Shown one piece after another: positions 26,166 to 36,300 of a stretch of DNA of 64,000 bases. Position numbers and translations under genes: made by a program. This DNA comes from Francisella sp. SYW-9 (GTDB lineage: Bacteria; Pseudomonadota; Gammaproteobacteria; Francisellales; Francisellaceae): positions 46,336 through 110,335 of the forward strand of contig NZ_VXKQ01000017.1 in assembly GCF_008711465.1 (NCBI RefSeq), in the 5' to 3' direction. The stretch's first letter is position 1, and the number at the start of each line of letters is the position of its first letter. The notes below the pieces were generated by a model. The model was given only the letters and a program-made list of their open reading frames with translations, was not told the DNA's origin and ran no database searches.

Positions 26166-27320
26166 ATGAGTGTCAATTCTAACAATCAAGAACTAGTCGG
26201 TGGGGTAATTTTATTTTCAGCTGCTATTCTCGCTATCTTGGTTAATAACTCTCCGCTATCTTTATATTATGGGATGTTAGATACTGTTAATGTCAAATTA
26301 GGTGTTGAGAGTTTAGTTATAGACAAAAGTCTTACGCACTGGATAAATGATGGCTTAATGGCTATATACTTTTTGTATATTGGCTTAGAAATTAAAAGAG
26401 AAGTAATCACTGGCGTATTATCGCGACCATCTAGCATAATAACACCAGCAATCGCGGCCTTTGCTGGTTTGATATTGCCAAGCTTAATTTATTTATTAAT
26501 AAACTTTCATGATACTCAACTTATTGATGGTTGGGCAATTCCATCAGCTACAGATATAGCTTTTACACTGGGGATACTAGCATTACTTGGATCAAGAGTA
26601 TCACCAAAGCTAAAGCTACTAGTAATCACAATAGCGATATTTGATGATATTGCTGCAATAGTTATAATAGCTTTTTTCTATTCGAAATCTCTATCTTTGA
26701 TTTCTTTGGTATTAGGTTTATTTTTTATTGCGGTAATGATCTTTTGTAGCTTAGTTTTAAAAGTTAATAGAGCTTCAATATATATCGTTTTAGGCTTCTT
26801 AGCATGGTTTTGTACAATTAAATCGGGAGTTCATGCAACCTTAGCGGGGTTTGTTACTGCACTATGTATTCCTTATCGAGATGGTGATCCAGAATCTCCT
26901 GCTAAGTTTATGGAAGAGTCTCTTCATTCGTGGGTTATTTATTTTATACTGCCTATTTTTGCTTTTGCTAATGCAGGCATAAATTTCTCTGGGATTAGCA
27001 TTTCAATCATTTTTGAACCACTAACTTTAGGAATAATATTAGGCTTATTTGTAGGTAAGCAAATAGGTATTTTTTCTATATTAGCTCTTTTTAAGAAGTT
27101 AAAGATTTTTAAGTTAGGAGAGTCTTTCTCAAACGTACAGCTATATGGTGTTAGTATACTCTGTGGAATAGGCTTTACAATGAGCTTATTTATAGGAACT
27201 TTAGCTTTTAATGATAGCCATCTATTAAATGCTATAAAAATAGGCGTGATTATTGGCTCAGTATTATCAGGAGTTGCAGGCTACATTATACTAAGGTTTT
27301 TTGCAACAAGCCCTAAGTAA
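26166..27320 (+). CDS. nhaA: Na+/H+ antiporter NhaA
   Basis: NhaA exports sodium in exchange for protons and supports pH and salt tolerance. Diagnostic parts are [45 protein letters not shown], and the paired aspartates of the ion site in [14 protein letters not shown]-terminal [14 protein letters not shown] segment also fits. The start at 26166 (MSVNSNNQE) is chosen over a TTG nine bases upstream. Length 384 residues, eleven to twelve helices, normal for the family. It stands alone. Confidence 0.93.
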   Translation: MSVNSNNQELVGGVILFSAAILAILVNNSPLSLYYGMLDTVNVKLGVESLVIDKSLTHWINDGLMAIYFLYIGLEIKREVITGVLSRPSSIITPAIAAFAGLILPSLIYLLINFHDTQLIDGWAIPSATDIAFTLGILALLGSRVSPKLKLLVITIAIFDDIAAIVIIAFFYSKSLSLISLVLGLFFIAVMIFCSLVLKVNRASIYIVLGFLAWFCTIKSGVHATLAGFVTALCIPYRDGDPESPAKFMEESLHSWVIYFILPIFAFANAGINFSGISISIIFEPLTLGIILGLFVGKQIGIFSILALFKKLKIFKLGESFSNVQLYGVSILCGIGFTMSLFIGTLAFNDSHLLNAIKIGVIIGSVLSGVAGYIILRFFATSPK

Positions 27321-27382
27321 TTTAAGCGATAGTCATATTTTCATATATAATAAAAATATAACTATAAAGATAAGAATACTAA

Positions 27383-28102
27383 ATGTTTGATAGTGAAACG
27401 CAAAGGGATTATTCTAGAAAATTTTGCTTAATGAGTTGGAATACTTATAAGATAGACTATAAAGATTCTCAAATATTTAATTCATATATTAGTCAAGTTT
27501 ATGATGAGCATGATATAGATATTTTCTGTTTACAAGAAGCTGTTCATCATCATGAAACTAGGTTTCCTATCGAGAAGTTTGATATCAACTTTGCTTCAAA
27601 CATTGTTCTACGTTACCATAACTATGGTGTAGCAACGGTTAGTCACTATCCTGTGATAAAAAATGTCAGGATACTTACCACACATAGAGAATCAGTTATA
27701 AACACGCATAAAGCATCACTGATTACGCACTTTAATATTGATGATACTAAGGTTATTGTGGTAAATATTCATGCGATAAACTTTAAACGTAATAAGGTCT
27801 ATGAGTACGAATTTGAGAAGATAAAAGAAGTAATAAATCCAACAAAATATAAGTATCCTATAATTATTGCAGGAGACTTTAATTCTTGGAATAGAAAAAG
27901 GATTAAGTTTATAAAGGACTTTTGTCGAGAATTTAACTTTAAGGTAGCTTTTCTTGAAGAGGTAGAGCTAATTAAATCTTTTCAAAAGAATCATTTAGAC
28001 TTTGTCTTGTACCGTGGATTAAAATTAGAAAAGGCATATGCTTTAGATTGTCAAAAAATATCAGATCATAATCCAATTGTTGCTAATTTTTCGATTGGGT
28101 AA
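27383..28102 (+). CDS. Endonuclease/exonuclease/phosphatase-family protein
   Basis: This 239-residue enzyme has the EEP fold of DNase I, exonuclease III and phosphoesterases. Motifs in order are SWNTYKID, FCLQEAVHH (metal-binding glutamate), VVNIHAINF, IIAGDFNSWNRKR (catalytic Asp-Asn pair) and KISDHNPIVANF (catalytic histidine). There is no signal peptide. Nuclease and phosphatase members cannot be told apart from this sequence. Its stop is one base from the stop of the convergent acyltransferase gene. Confidence 0.85.
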   Translation: MFDSETQRDYSRKFCLMSWNTYKIDYKDSQIFNSYISQVYDEHDIDIFCLQEAVHHHETRFPIEKFDINFASNIVLRYHNYGVATVSHYPVIKNVRILTTHRESVINTHKASLITHFNIDDTKVIVVNIHAINFKRNKVYEYEFEKIKEVINPTKYKYPIIIAGDFNSWNRKRIKFIKDFCREFNFKVAFLEEVELIKSFQKNHLDFVLYRGLKLEKAYALDCQKISDHNPIVANFSIG

Positions 28103-28103
28103 T

Positions 28104-28844
28104 TTAGCCACCGAATGATTTTGTCTTATCATTTATGATGTTATAGCATAGGTCAGTCAGCTCAGCGACAGTGTATTTTTTAGGGTCTATAGCTTTTTCA
28201 AAAGACATTCTTGCTATACCTGGTTTAATAAAGTCACCTTTTTTACGTCCAAAGAAAACCCCAAAATTATGTGCTACGGGAATTATTGGAATATCAGTTA
28301 CTGTGGCTAGTTTCATTGCTGAGCGATGAAATTTAGGATACTCACCAACCGGAACTCTTGTACCTTCTGGGAATATGATAATGCTAAGCCCTTTATTTTT
28401 AACTCTATCTTTACCATCTTGTAGAACCTTCTTGATAGCGGAAAGCCCTTTAGATCTATCGATACCTATTGCTTCAGCAAAGTGATTTGTTTTACCAAAG
28501 ACAGGCTTTTCTAAAAGTTCTTGCTTCATTACAAAACAGCTTTTACGAATTAGGCCATAAAAAACAAAAGTCTCAAGCATTGATTGATGCTTTGAGACAT
28601 AAATACATGGATAGTCTGGGATATTCTCCTTGCCTTCTATTTTTACATAAATTTGTAGGAGGATGAATACACCTAGTCTATATAGACAAGACCATAACCA
28701 GCATACAAAAAGTCGCACTCTTAGAGAAGCTCCTAGAACACCAACGATATTCATTAAAATACAGCATAATGCTAATACGACATTAGCATATATTTTAAAA
28801 ATATGCATTCTTGCTACTAATAGCAGATGAATAAGCTTTTTCAT
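28104..28844 (-). CDS. plsC: 1-acyl-sn-glycerol-3-phosphate acyltransferase (PlsC type), copy 2
   Basis: This 246-residue membrane enzyme adds the second acyl chain in phosphatidic acid synthesis. Two N-terminal hydrophobic helices are followed by motif I as SKHQSMLETF (the H-X4-acid motif with Glu instead of Asp), FPEGTRVPVGEYP as motif III and a late IIPVAHNFGVFF motif IV. It is the downstream partner of a close paralogue nine bases away, clearly a tandem duplication. The two may differ in chain preference; that is inference. Confidence 0.88.
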   Translation of the reverse strand: MKKLIHLLLVARMHIFKIYANVVLALCCILMNIVGVLGASLRVRLFVCWLWSCLYRLGVFILLQIYVKIEGKENIPDYPCIYVSKHQSMLETFVFYGLIRKSCFVMKQELLEKPVFGKTNHFAEAIGIDRSKGLSAIKKVLQDGKDRVKNKGLSIIIFPEGTRVPVGEYPKFHRSAMKLATVTDIPIIPVAHNFGVFFGRKKGDFIKPGIARMSFEKAIDPKKYTVAELTDLCYNIINDKTKSFGG

Positions 28845-28853
28845 CTTTTTTCC

Positions 28854-29606
28854 TTAACCTTTGAACTCTTTTGTTTTTTCAGTTATTACTTTGTGGCAGT
28901 AGCTTGTTAGCTCTTTAGAGTTAAACTCATGTGGGTCAATTCTTTTACCAAAATCCATTCTAGCAATGCCAGGTTTAATAACTTGTCCCCACTTTTTAGG
29001 GAAAAACTTACCAAAATTATGTGCAACAGGTATAATGAAAACGTTTGCATCTGTAGCTAGTTTCATTGCAGAACGTTGAAATTCCGGGTATTCGCCAACA
29101 CCAACTCTAGTTCCTTCTGGGAATATTACAACATTTATGCCATCTGCAATGCTTTGCTTTCCATCGGTAACAACTTTTTTTAATGATTCTCTTGGTTTTT
29201 CTCTATCTATAGCAATACTGCCTAAGTTTTTCATTGCTGGACCAAATATTGGTGCTTCAAACAGCTCTTGTTTCATAATAAAGTGGCTCTTACCGATCAA
29301 CCCATAAAACATAAAAGTTTCTAGCATTGATTGGTGTTTTGAAACATAGATACAAGGGTAATCTTTGTCTATATTAACTCTACCTGTAACACGGATATAG
29401 ACTTGAAGAAATACTAACATACCTATCCAGTAAAGATAGGTCCATACATAGCATACAGCCATTCTCCATGATATTGGAAGTTTAAAAAAAGTAAAAATAT
29501 TTATAAGAATGCTACAACCACCTATTACTGCAAAAGAGTATAGTTGAAATGCGGACATTCTTATCCACATTAGGGCGTTCCAAATCTTTTTTAGAAAAGA
29601 TTTCAT
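28854..29606 (-). CDS. plsC: 1-acyl-sn-glycerol-3-phosphate acyltransferase (PlsC type), copy 1
   Basis: This is the 250-residue upstream paralogue of the neighbouring acyltransferase. It has the same order of motifs: SKHQSMLETFMFYGLIGKS, MKQELFEAPIFGPAMKNLG, FPEGTRVGVGEYPEFQRSA and IIPVAHNFGKFF. The Glu variant of the H-X4-D motif is kept in both copies, so it precedes the duplication. N-terminal hydrophobic helices anchor it at the inner membrane. A TATAAT element and a pair of direct repeats lie upstream of its start and probably drive and regulate both genes. Confidence 0.88.
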   Translation of the reverse strand: MKSFLKKIWNALMWIRMSAFQLYSFAVIGGCSILINIFTFFKLPISWRMAVCYVWTYLYWIGMLVFLQVYIRVTGRVNIDKDYPCIYVSKHQSMLETFMFYGLIGKSHFIMKQELFEAPIFGPAMKNLGSIAIDREKPRESLKKVVTDGKQSIADGINVVIFPEGTRVGVGEYPEFQRSAMKLATDANVFIIPVAHNFGKFFPKKWGQVIKPGIARMDFGKRIDPHEFNSKELTSYCHKVITEKTKEFKG

Positions 29607-29650
29607 TAAATAGTCTCCATGTTATTTTTTATAAAAAAATAGTCTTAAAT

Positions 29651-29697
29651 AACTACGGTACCAAAAACTACGGTACAATTTTATTTCCACTATTATA
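29651..29697 (-). promoter_or_regulatory. Promoter and paired direct repeats for the plsC pair
   Basis: On the minus strand a perfect TATAAT (-10) lies at 29697-29692, followed by two exact copies of GTACCGTAGTT at 29676-29666 and 29661-29651, spaced 15 bases apart. They fall where the transcript would start or just after. No good -35 element is seen. The doubled site looks like a binding site for a repressor or similar factor controlling the acyltransferase genes. Confidence 0.45.
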
Positions 29698-29883
29698 CAC
29701 TTTTTGAGACGATCTGCCGATAGGAAAGTAAATTTATAAACTATAAAAATTACTTTTAAACTTTATAGGTTATATTATTTTTTTAGATATATAGTAAAAG
29801 AATTAAACTTTAGAAGTTTAAAAACATTAGGAAAATTGATTTATAGGAGAGATTATTACAAATAAGTTTTTTTGACACAAAAA

Positions 29884-30176
29884 CTCCTTATTAACCCAAT
29901 AACTTATAATGAACTAGCTTATAAGTACTTATGTGAAATATTGACACTTAAAGTAACAAGGTATTTACCTGAAAATTTCTAAAAAGTTAATTCTATAGCA
30001 AGAGCTAAAGAGTTTTTAAGTATAATGTAGAGCAAGAGTAATGTGCTTGGTATTTCCAATAGAAATAATGAAAAGCTAATTGGGCTGCTGATAATAAAGC
30101 ATCTTCTAAGTTATTAGAGAAAAAAGGTTTAAAAAAACAATTAATACTGAAAACTCAATGCTGGAATACTACTTAG
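29884..30176 (+). pseudogene. Decayed GNAT-family acetyltransferase gene
   Basis: Conceptual translation from 29884 gives LTLKVTRYLPENF, then an in-frame TAA at 29980, then VNSIARAKEFLSIM, a second in-frame stop (TAG at 30028), then SNVLGISNRNNEKLIGLL. A shifted frame then gives NKASSKLLEKKGLKK. This is the order of parts in RimJ-like GNAT acetyltransferases (start region, substrate strand, N-X-A-S-X-X-L-X-E-K-G-F near the end), but the central acetyl-CoA-binding region is missing. Two stops, an internal deletion and a frameshift show the gene is dead. The rest of 29607-30303 holds the plsC promoter and AT-rich DNA without other genes. Confidence 0.6.
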
Positions 30177-30303
30177 ATATTAGATAGCTATTTTCTAGAC
30201 CATTTAAGTTACAAATTGTTACACATTATAAATATTTCAGATAATTCAACCTATTAATATTTAAAGTATTAAAAGATTAAAGGTTTTATTAATGGAGTAA
30301 AAG

Positions 30304-31329
30304 ATGATATTAGGTCTAATAAAAAGTGTAGCAAGTAAAGAAGATGTCTTTTATAAAACAGAAGTGAATGAGCTTGAGGCTATATATTCAGCTATAGAGA
30401 ATGAAAAGTATTTAACTGTCAAAGCTCTGTCTTTGGAGCAGATTGATAAGGGGTGTTTAGATCCCCGCTATGTAATATATGCCGAATTTGGATATTGGTA
30501 TGAGGCTGTAGAGTCTAATATTAAAGGTGAAATTCTTATGGAGTTAATTGAGATTCACCAGTTTTTCTTGGAAAAAATTGAAGATGGTAAAATTCGCTTC
30601 AAAGTTTATCTAGCGATCCTTGAATGGCTTCATTCTAGTATGCTAGCTCACGTGAAGTTTATAAAATCAAAATCTGATAGCTACTCTAAAGAAGATAAGG
30701 GAGCTTTAGAGCGAGCTTTTGATGAGTATATTTTATTCATCAAAGCAAGTTTTGAAGATATTAATATAGTTCAGCTATATCAAATCAAGGATATATATAA
30801 GACTTTTAAAGTTGCCCAAGAAGTAGAAAATATTGATCAATTTGAAAACCAAAATGAACAATATAATGAAGTAAGTGATACCAAAGAGCAATGTGAAGAT
30901 CCTTCTTTAAATCATAGGGATCTTTATATAAGTGATGAATGGAGTAAGCTCTTACGAAATATAAGGATTTATCGAAAACTTGTAAGTGAAAAGTCATGGC
31001 TTAGAGCCGCCGTTGTTTATCAGGTTATTAATAGCAGCTTGAAAGAGTTTGATCCTATCAAATACTTCCCTGAGACATTTTATCCTTATCTTAAAGACAC
31101 AGCAAATGCATATGACCACTTAATGCATCAGTTAAGTCTTTCTAATAATCCATTATGGCAAATGTTATCACAAACATTTAGTAGCGACCCTGAGAGTTTT
31201 AGTACAGATGATTCATTGGAGAACACTAGAGAAGTACTGGCGAAACGAGTTAGTGATAGTTTTACAGATCAGCCTCAAAAATATGAAACAGCTATGAGTA
31301 ATGATGAGCAAGATCAACTAAATTGGTGA
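30304..31329 (+). CDS. TssA/IglI-like type VI secretion protein
   Basis: This is the first gene of the type VI secretion cluster, 341 residues. The C-terminal part reads FDPIKYFPETFYPYLKDTANAYDHL followed by NPLWQMLSQTFSSDPESF, close to the pattern of TssA/VasJ-type C-terminal regions (FDP-X-X-YFPELF..., LW-X-X-L-X-X-X-X-X-X-D). The N-terminal half is helical, with an acidic, Gln/Glu/Asn-rich linker near residues 175-200. In Francisella, IglI holds a comparable place. The call as a TssA-like factor (assembly or baseplate partner) is moderate; IglI-like is an equal alternative. It has GGAGTAAAAG before the ATG. Confidence 0.6.
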   Translation: MILGLIKSVASKEDVFYKTEVNELEAIYSAIENEKYLTVKALSLEQIDKGCLDPRYVIYAEFGYWYEAVESNIKGEILMELIEIHQFFLEKIEDGKIRFKVYLAILEWLHSSMLAHVKFIKSKSDSYSKEDKGALERAFDEYILFIKASFEDINIVQLYQIKDIYKTFKVAQEVENIDQFENQNEQYNEVSDTKEQCEDPSLNHRDLYISDEWSKLLRNIRIYRKLVSEKSWLRAAVVYQVINSSLKEFDPIKYFPETFYPYLKDTANAYDHLMHQLSLSNNPLWQMLSQTFSSDPESFSTDDSLENTREVLAKRVSDSFTDQPQKYETAMSNDEQDQLNW

Positions 31330-31334
31330 GTGTT

Positions 31335-33326
31335 ATGTTAGATAATTTATTTGTTGGAGAGATTAATTTTGATGATTTAACTGATATAAAGCTTGAAGAG
31401 CTTAAATCACAATTTAATTATGGTTCACCGAGAAGTCTTCCAGAACTTAAGTTTGCACAGCAATATGATAAGTGGTTTGCTTCTAAGCAGATGGCGGGTA
31501 TCGTTAATGGAAGACTGCAGGTCAGCATTATTTCCCTAAATGAAGACTTATCTGAAAATACTCAGAAAATAAAATACTTACATACAACCCAAATCAAGGA
31601 TTTAGAACTTGATTTTGCACTATATGGATTTAGTGGAGAATTGTCTTTTAATATTCCATATGATCTTGAAAAAGAGAGCTTGTGGGATGATTTATCTAAT
31701 TATCAAAATAAGTTCGTAATTGATATAAAATATCAAGAGGATTTGAAGAACGCTAGTTTCAGCCAGCCTAACAGACAAAACAATTGGAGTATTAAAGGCT
31801 ACATAGACCTTACAAAAGACAATGCTGTAGAGTTAGTAGATCAAGTAAGCCATATTAATGTTAGACGCTATTTGTCTTGTAAATTGCTTTTTACTGATGC
31901 TCTTACATTTATTACAAAACAACACTATCCAGTTAAGATATATCCCCAATCTAGTTATACTGATGTATTCAACGATATATTTGGAAAATTTGATAAATTA
32001 TTAAGTATAAGTATCAATGAAAATATTACAGCTTTTTATACGCAATATAATTGGATATGTGTAAATTGTGATTATCCAAAATATAGTTTTTATGATTTCT
32101 TTTTTTATACGTTAAGACATTATCAGCTACAGCTGATTTATGACTATTCAATTCAAGACCCTAACTATAGCATAGTCGATTTAAGTAAGTCTGAAACTAA
32201 AGAAGGAACTGTTACTGAATTACCTACGGGAATAATTAGTAAAATTGTAAATCAAATAGGAAACTATAGTTTTAGTAATAGTAGTTTGATAAATCAGTAC
32301 TGGGCACTAGAAGAAGAGTCACCGATTAAAAGTGTACATGCTTCGAGTAAGAGTATACCAGCATCAAAAGATCATATATTTAGCTATGCTGTACCATCAA
32401 CACAATTAGAAAGTGCGGAAGAGTTTTATAAAAAAGAAATTGATAATGCAAAGAAAAAATTAAAATATATAAATCTGGAATGGGATTATTTTCCAGCAGA
32501 GTTTATGAGCTTACCAAGAAGTAAATTTTCTTTACCAAAAGCATATAAGAAAATATTATCTCAATATATTGGAGCTTTAGTGATTTCTAGCACAAAGATA
32601 TCCTTTAGAAATTATAATAATATAGCTATATATGCAGGACAAACATCCATATATACAACTTGCGCATCCAATAAAGATATTTCTAGTATCGATTACCAGT
32701 TAAAACATGGTGTAGGTATTAAGACATGTGTATGTTCAGCGGATGCTTTGACGTTATCTTTTCCAAGCTTTAGTAAATCTGTCAAAGCATTAAATATTTA
32801 TGGTTGGATTGATGGTCAATCCTCAGGCACAGATACTACATATTCTATTGTAGCAGCAGATCAGAAAGATTCTCAGAAAGATATTAATAAAGATTTTTTA
32901 ACAGAGAAGTCTGTTTTTTTGATGCATGATCATACACTTAAAGAGCTTTCTTATATAGTGAGAATACCTTCACTATTAAATGGGAATTCTAATAAATCAC
33001 CTTATATAACTTTACCATATTTTATATTACATGATCATGCAGTTATGCCTCTACGTAATGGTACCCCAGTAGCAATTAGTTTAAGTCAGGAAAATGGCTC
33101 AATTGATAAGGTTATGTGGCATAGCATGTTAGATGAATCATTTAACAAAGATTCTCAGATTAATAAAATGACATTTGGGGCTAATGATTCAGCAGGAGTT
33201 GTTCACCAAGCAGAAAATAAAAACTTACAAGAGGGGGCTTTAGAAATATTTTCACAGACTTCAAATAATAAAACACAAATAATATCTGATAAAACACAGA
33301 TGTCTTTGGTTTATAGAGAGGAATGA
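31335..33326 (+). CDS. T6SS spike base protein, PdpA/VgrG-gp27-like
   Basis: This 663-residue protein I take as the base of the spike. In phage and ordinary VgrG terms, the segment with YTDVFNDIFGKFDKLLSIS and a following FFYTLRHYQLQLIYDYS resembles gp27-like domains. A late segment (HTLKELSYIVRIPSLLNG, then HDHAVMPLRNGTPVAISL) looks like a gp5 OB-fold. It lacks the beta-helix needle, which is encoded separately by the small vgrG gene of this cluster. The FPI protein PdpA fills this role in Francisella. A helical, charged insert around residues 370-390 may be a lid. The start at 31335 follows a GGTGAG. The assignment is structural reasoning, not sequence identity. Confidence 0.6.
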   Translation: MLDNLFVGEINFDDLTDIKLEELKSQFNYGSPRSLPELKFAQQYDKWFASKQMAGIVNGRLQVSIISLNEDLSENTQKIKYLHTTQIKDLELDFALYGFSGELSFNIPYDLEKESLWDDLSNYQNKFVIDIKYQEDLKNASFSQPNRQNNWSIKGYIDLTKDNAVELVDQVSHINVRRYLSCKLLFTDALTFITKQHYPVKIYPQSSYTDVFNDIFGKFDKLLSISINENITAFYTQYNWICVNCDYPKYSFYDFFFYTLRHYQLQLIYDYSIQDPNYSIVDLSKSETKEGTVTELPTGIISKIVNQIGNYSFSNSSLINQYWALEEESPIKSVHASSKSIPASKDHIFSYAVPSTQLESAEEFYKKEIDNAKKKLKYINLEWDYFPAEFMSLPRSKFSLPKAYKKILSQYIGALVISSTKISFRNYNNIAIYAGQTSIYTTCASNKDISSIDYQLKHGVGIKTCVCSADALTLSFPSFSKSVKALNIYGWIDGQSSGTDTTYSIVAADQKDSQKDINKDFLTEKSVFLMHDHTLKELSYIVRIPSLLNGNSNKSPYITLPYFILHDHAVMPLRNGTPVAISLSQENGSIDKVMWHSMLDESFNKDSQINKMTFGANDSAGVVHQAENKNLQEGALEIFSQTSNNKTQIISDKTQMSLVYREE

Positions 33327-33327
33327 T

Positions 33328-36300
33328 ATGAACGCTTTACTCGAAAAACAAAATATTTTGTCTATCTTTGCAATAGGTATCGTGGGAGTAGTTGTATTTA
33401 TAATAATAATTAAGATGTATAAAAAGCTGATGCAAAGGTCACTCTTTTATAAAAAGGGGCTTGGTAAGATAAATGCCTTTTTTGCTAAATTATTTAAGGT
33501 AAATGCTCTTAATGAAATATATCTGGAGTTCTATAGATCGTTAAGCTTATGGAAAAGGTTTAGACTATATTTTGCAAGGAAAAGTATATTAATTGATAGC
33601 TCTCTTAAAGTCGAAAATGAGTTCGGAATTTATTTTAAATTAGATGCTAATCACCTTAGATTATATATCAATCCTAAAAAGCTGTATAAATCCAGTCTTA
33701 AAGAAGCAGATATTTTATGCTTATTTAATAAGGTATTTAAGGGGCGTATAAATTTAGTTGCAGTTAATTTAAGTACTAGATTTGATAATCATGGCTTAAC
33801 TAGTCAGATAGATCATATCAGGATGTGTTTTGCTGATATTTCTAGATATTTATCTAGTAGTTTTAGTTATATGGTAAATATAGTTGAACAAGAGAATAAT
33901 ATTTATTATGAGACATGGTGTCAGTATGCACAAGTTGCTAATATTAAAAACTTTTGGGTAGATGAGAAGCCCTCTCTATCATGGTTTGATATAGTTACCA
34001 CTAAATATACAGATAAACAACTTTACCTAGGTGAACAACCTTTTAGCTCTAAACAGATAAGAGATTTATATTGTTTTTTAAATAACCATCTTCGATTTGA
34101 GTACGTTATTAATTCATTACAATCAAAGATACCTAATAATGTGGCTAGGTATAGAGGCTTTGCTATTGATATTTTCAAGCTAAATGAGCTTTTTAAAGAT
34201 AGCTTGATTGAGAGAGTCTACTATACTCAAAAGTTTACAAAAAAGTTAAAGAAAAAGATTTGTTTAATTATCCTATTTTTATTAACTGGATGTTTTATCT
34301 TAGGTTGGTACCAGGTAAAAAACAATATAAAAACAATAGCAAGTCAAATACCATTGAATTGTAAGTATTCAGGCAACTTAAGTGAGATTAATCTAAAGAA
34401 TTATCATAAAAGTTTAAATAATGCCTTTTATAATAGCTTGATTGTCAAGTTAGCATATCATAATGCAGGAAAGAAACGTTTAGATAGGTTATGGGAAAAG
34501 TTTATATATAATCATGTAATACTTATAATATTGTCAAAGGCTAATAGTCCTATACAGAAATTAGCTTTAAATACTCTCCAAAATCATATGGCAGATCCTC
34601 ATCTGAGAGAATTAGTTTCAGATAATTTATGGTTATGGTCTAAAGTCACTAAGATCCCTGAGAATATTCTGAGTGTATGGTTAGAAGTAGGTTATGAAAA
34701 GACTAATACTAAAGATAAGTATGATCTACCTTCTAAAGCACAGCAATATTATAAGACAATTAAGTATCTTAATAATTTTATCGTGCATATATTTGAGCAA
34801 AAAAAACCTCTAAAAATTTCATTAGATAAAACATTAGTCAAGAGAACCTTAGAGTTAGCGTTATTAGATCAGCTATTAAATGATCATAATCTAAATATTT
34901 ATGTAAATGATCCTAAATTAAGAGAACAGTTATTTCTTTCATATGATCAAAGAGTGTTCTTAAATCATTTTATTACTTACTTAGAGCTTAGAGATGTTAT
35001 TGAAACAGTTGTAAGTCAAGTAAGTACTAGAGATAAAATAGATCAATTAGCTAATATTAAGAAGAGCATAAAGCAGCTAGCTAAAACATCATGGGATATA
35101 AAATTAGCTAGTTCTATGTTACAGAGTGTCAGTTATAGCTTCTACTTAAGTTCGCAGGATGAAAGTAAAGATTATTATAGTTATAACTTCTATGAAAAGA
35201 ATATAAAACCTATCAATTTAAAGCTTTTGAAAACTGTTAAAGCATATGCTGAGATAGGTATTAATATTAGTCCTATATATATGGAGTTTAAATTATCATT
35301 AGATAAATATAAAAAAGCTTATAAAAACTATTATTATCAAAAGGCTTTAGAGGCTCTTGAAGTTGATTCTAGAGATATTGATACTTTGATATTTAGTTTA
35401 AGAAGGATTAATACATCATCAAATATAGAACCTTTACTATTGTCTATTCAAAAAAACGTTTTACAGCATAAAAATGTTTTTATGTCTGAAAAAAGTCTTA
35501 AAGGGATTAATGATTTCCATAACAACCTTCAAAGATATAACAAGATTATGGATAAGTATATTGATATATTAAATAAGGCAAAATCAAATCCTGAAATATT
35601 AATTAAATTTTATCAAGATGATAAACATCCTTTTAAAAAAGATATGGATAAGTTTCTACAATCTATTAAGGTAATACCAGAGTTTGCTAAACCTCTTTCT
35701 CAACCTGCACTAGCGAGTGAACAAGTAACAACAGAGTTATTACAAGAGCATGTTCAAAAGTATTGGTGTACAAATTTACAAGGCAGTTATAATAAGGTTT
35801 TTGACTCCTTTCCATTTAACGAAGATGCTACTAATGAAATAAGTGTAGATACTTTAATAAAAACTATTGGAAAAGGTGGAACGTTTTGGAGATCTTATGC
35901 AAAGATTGCACCTTTAATCAGAAATTATAAGGGAAATAAATGGCTTACAGATAGGCAGTTTAAAGAATATCAAAAGATAAGTAAGCTATCTAAGCTTCTT
36001 TGGGATGCTAATGGCAAACCAAAACCTATAAAGTTTACTTTAAAAACATCTGAGTTATTACCAAGTTATAGTCATGTTGAAACATCTTGGATTTTCTTCA
36101 AAGATAAAAAAACATCTTACTATGAAGGTATTTTATCGGTAGGTGAAAACAGCATTTCTGATATAGGAGTTGGAGAGGTTAAGCGCATCTTTGAAGTTCA
36201 GTGGTGGTTAAATAAACCTGCATCAATTGCTTTAGTAAGTGACAAGAAAGATTTAATAGCTCAGCAAGTAATAGAGGGTGACTGGTCATTTTGGAAGTTA

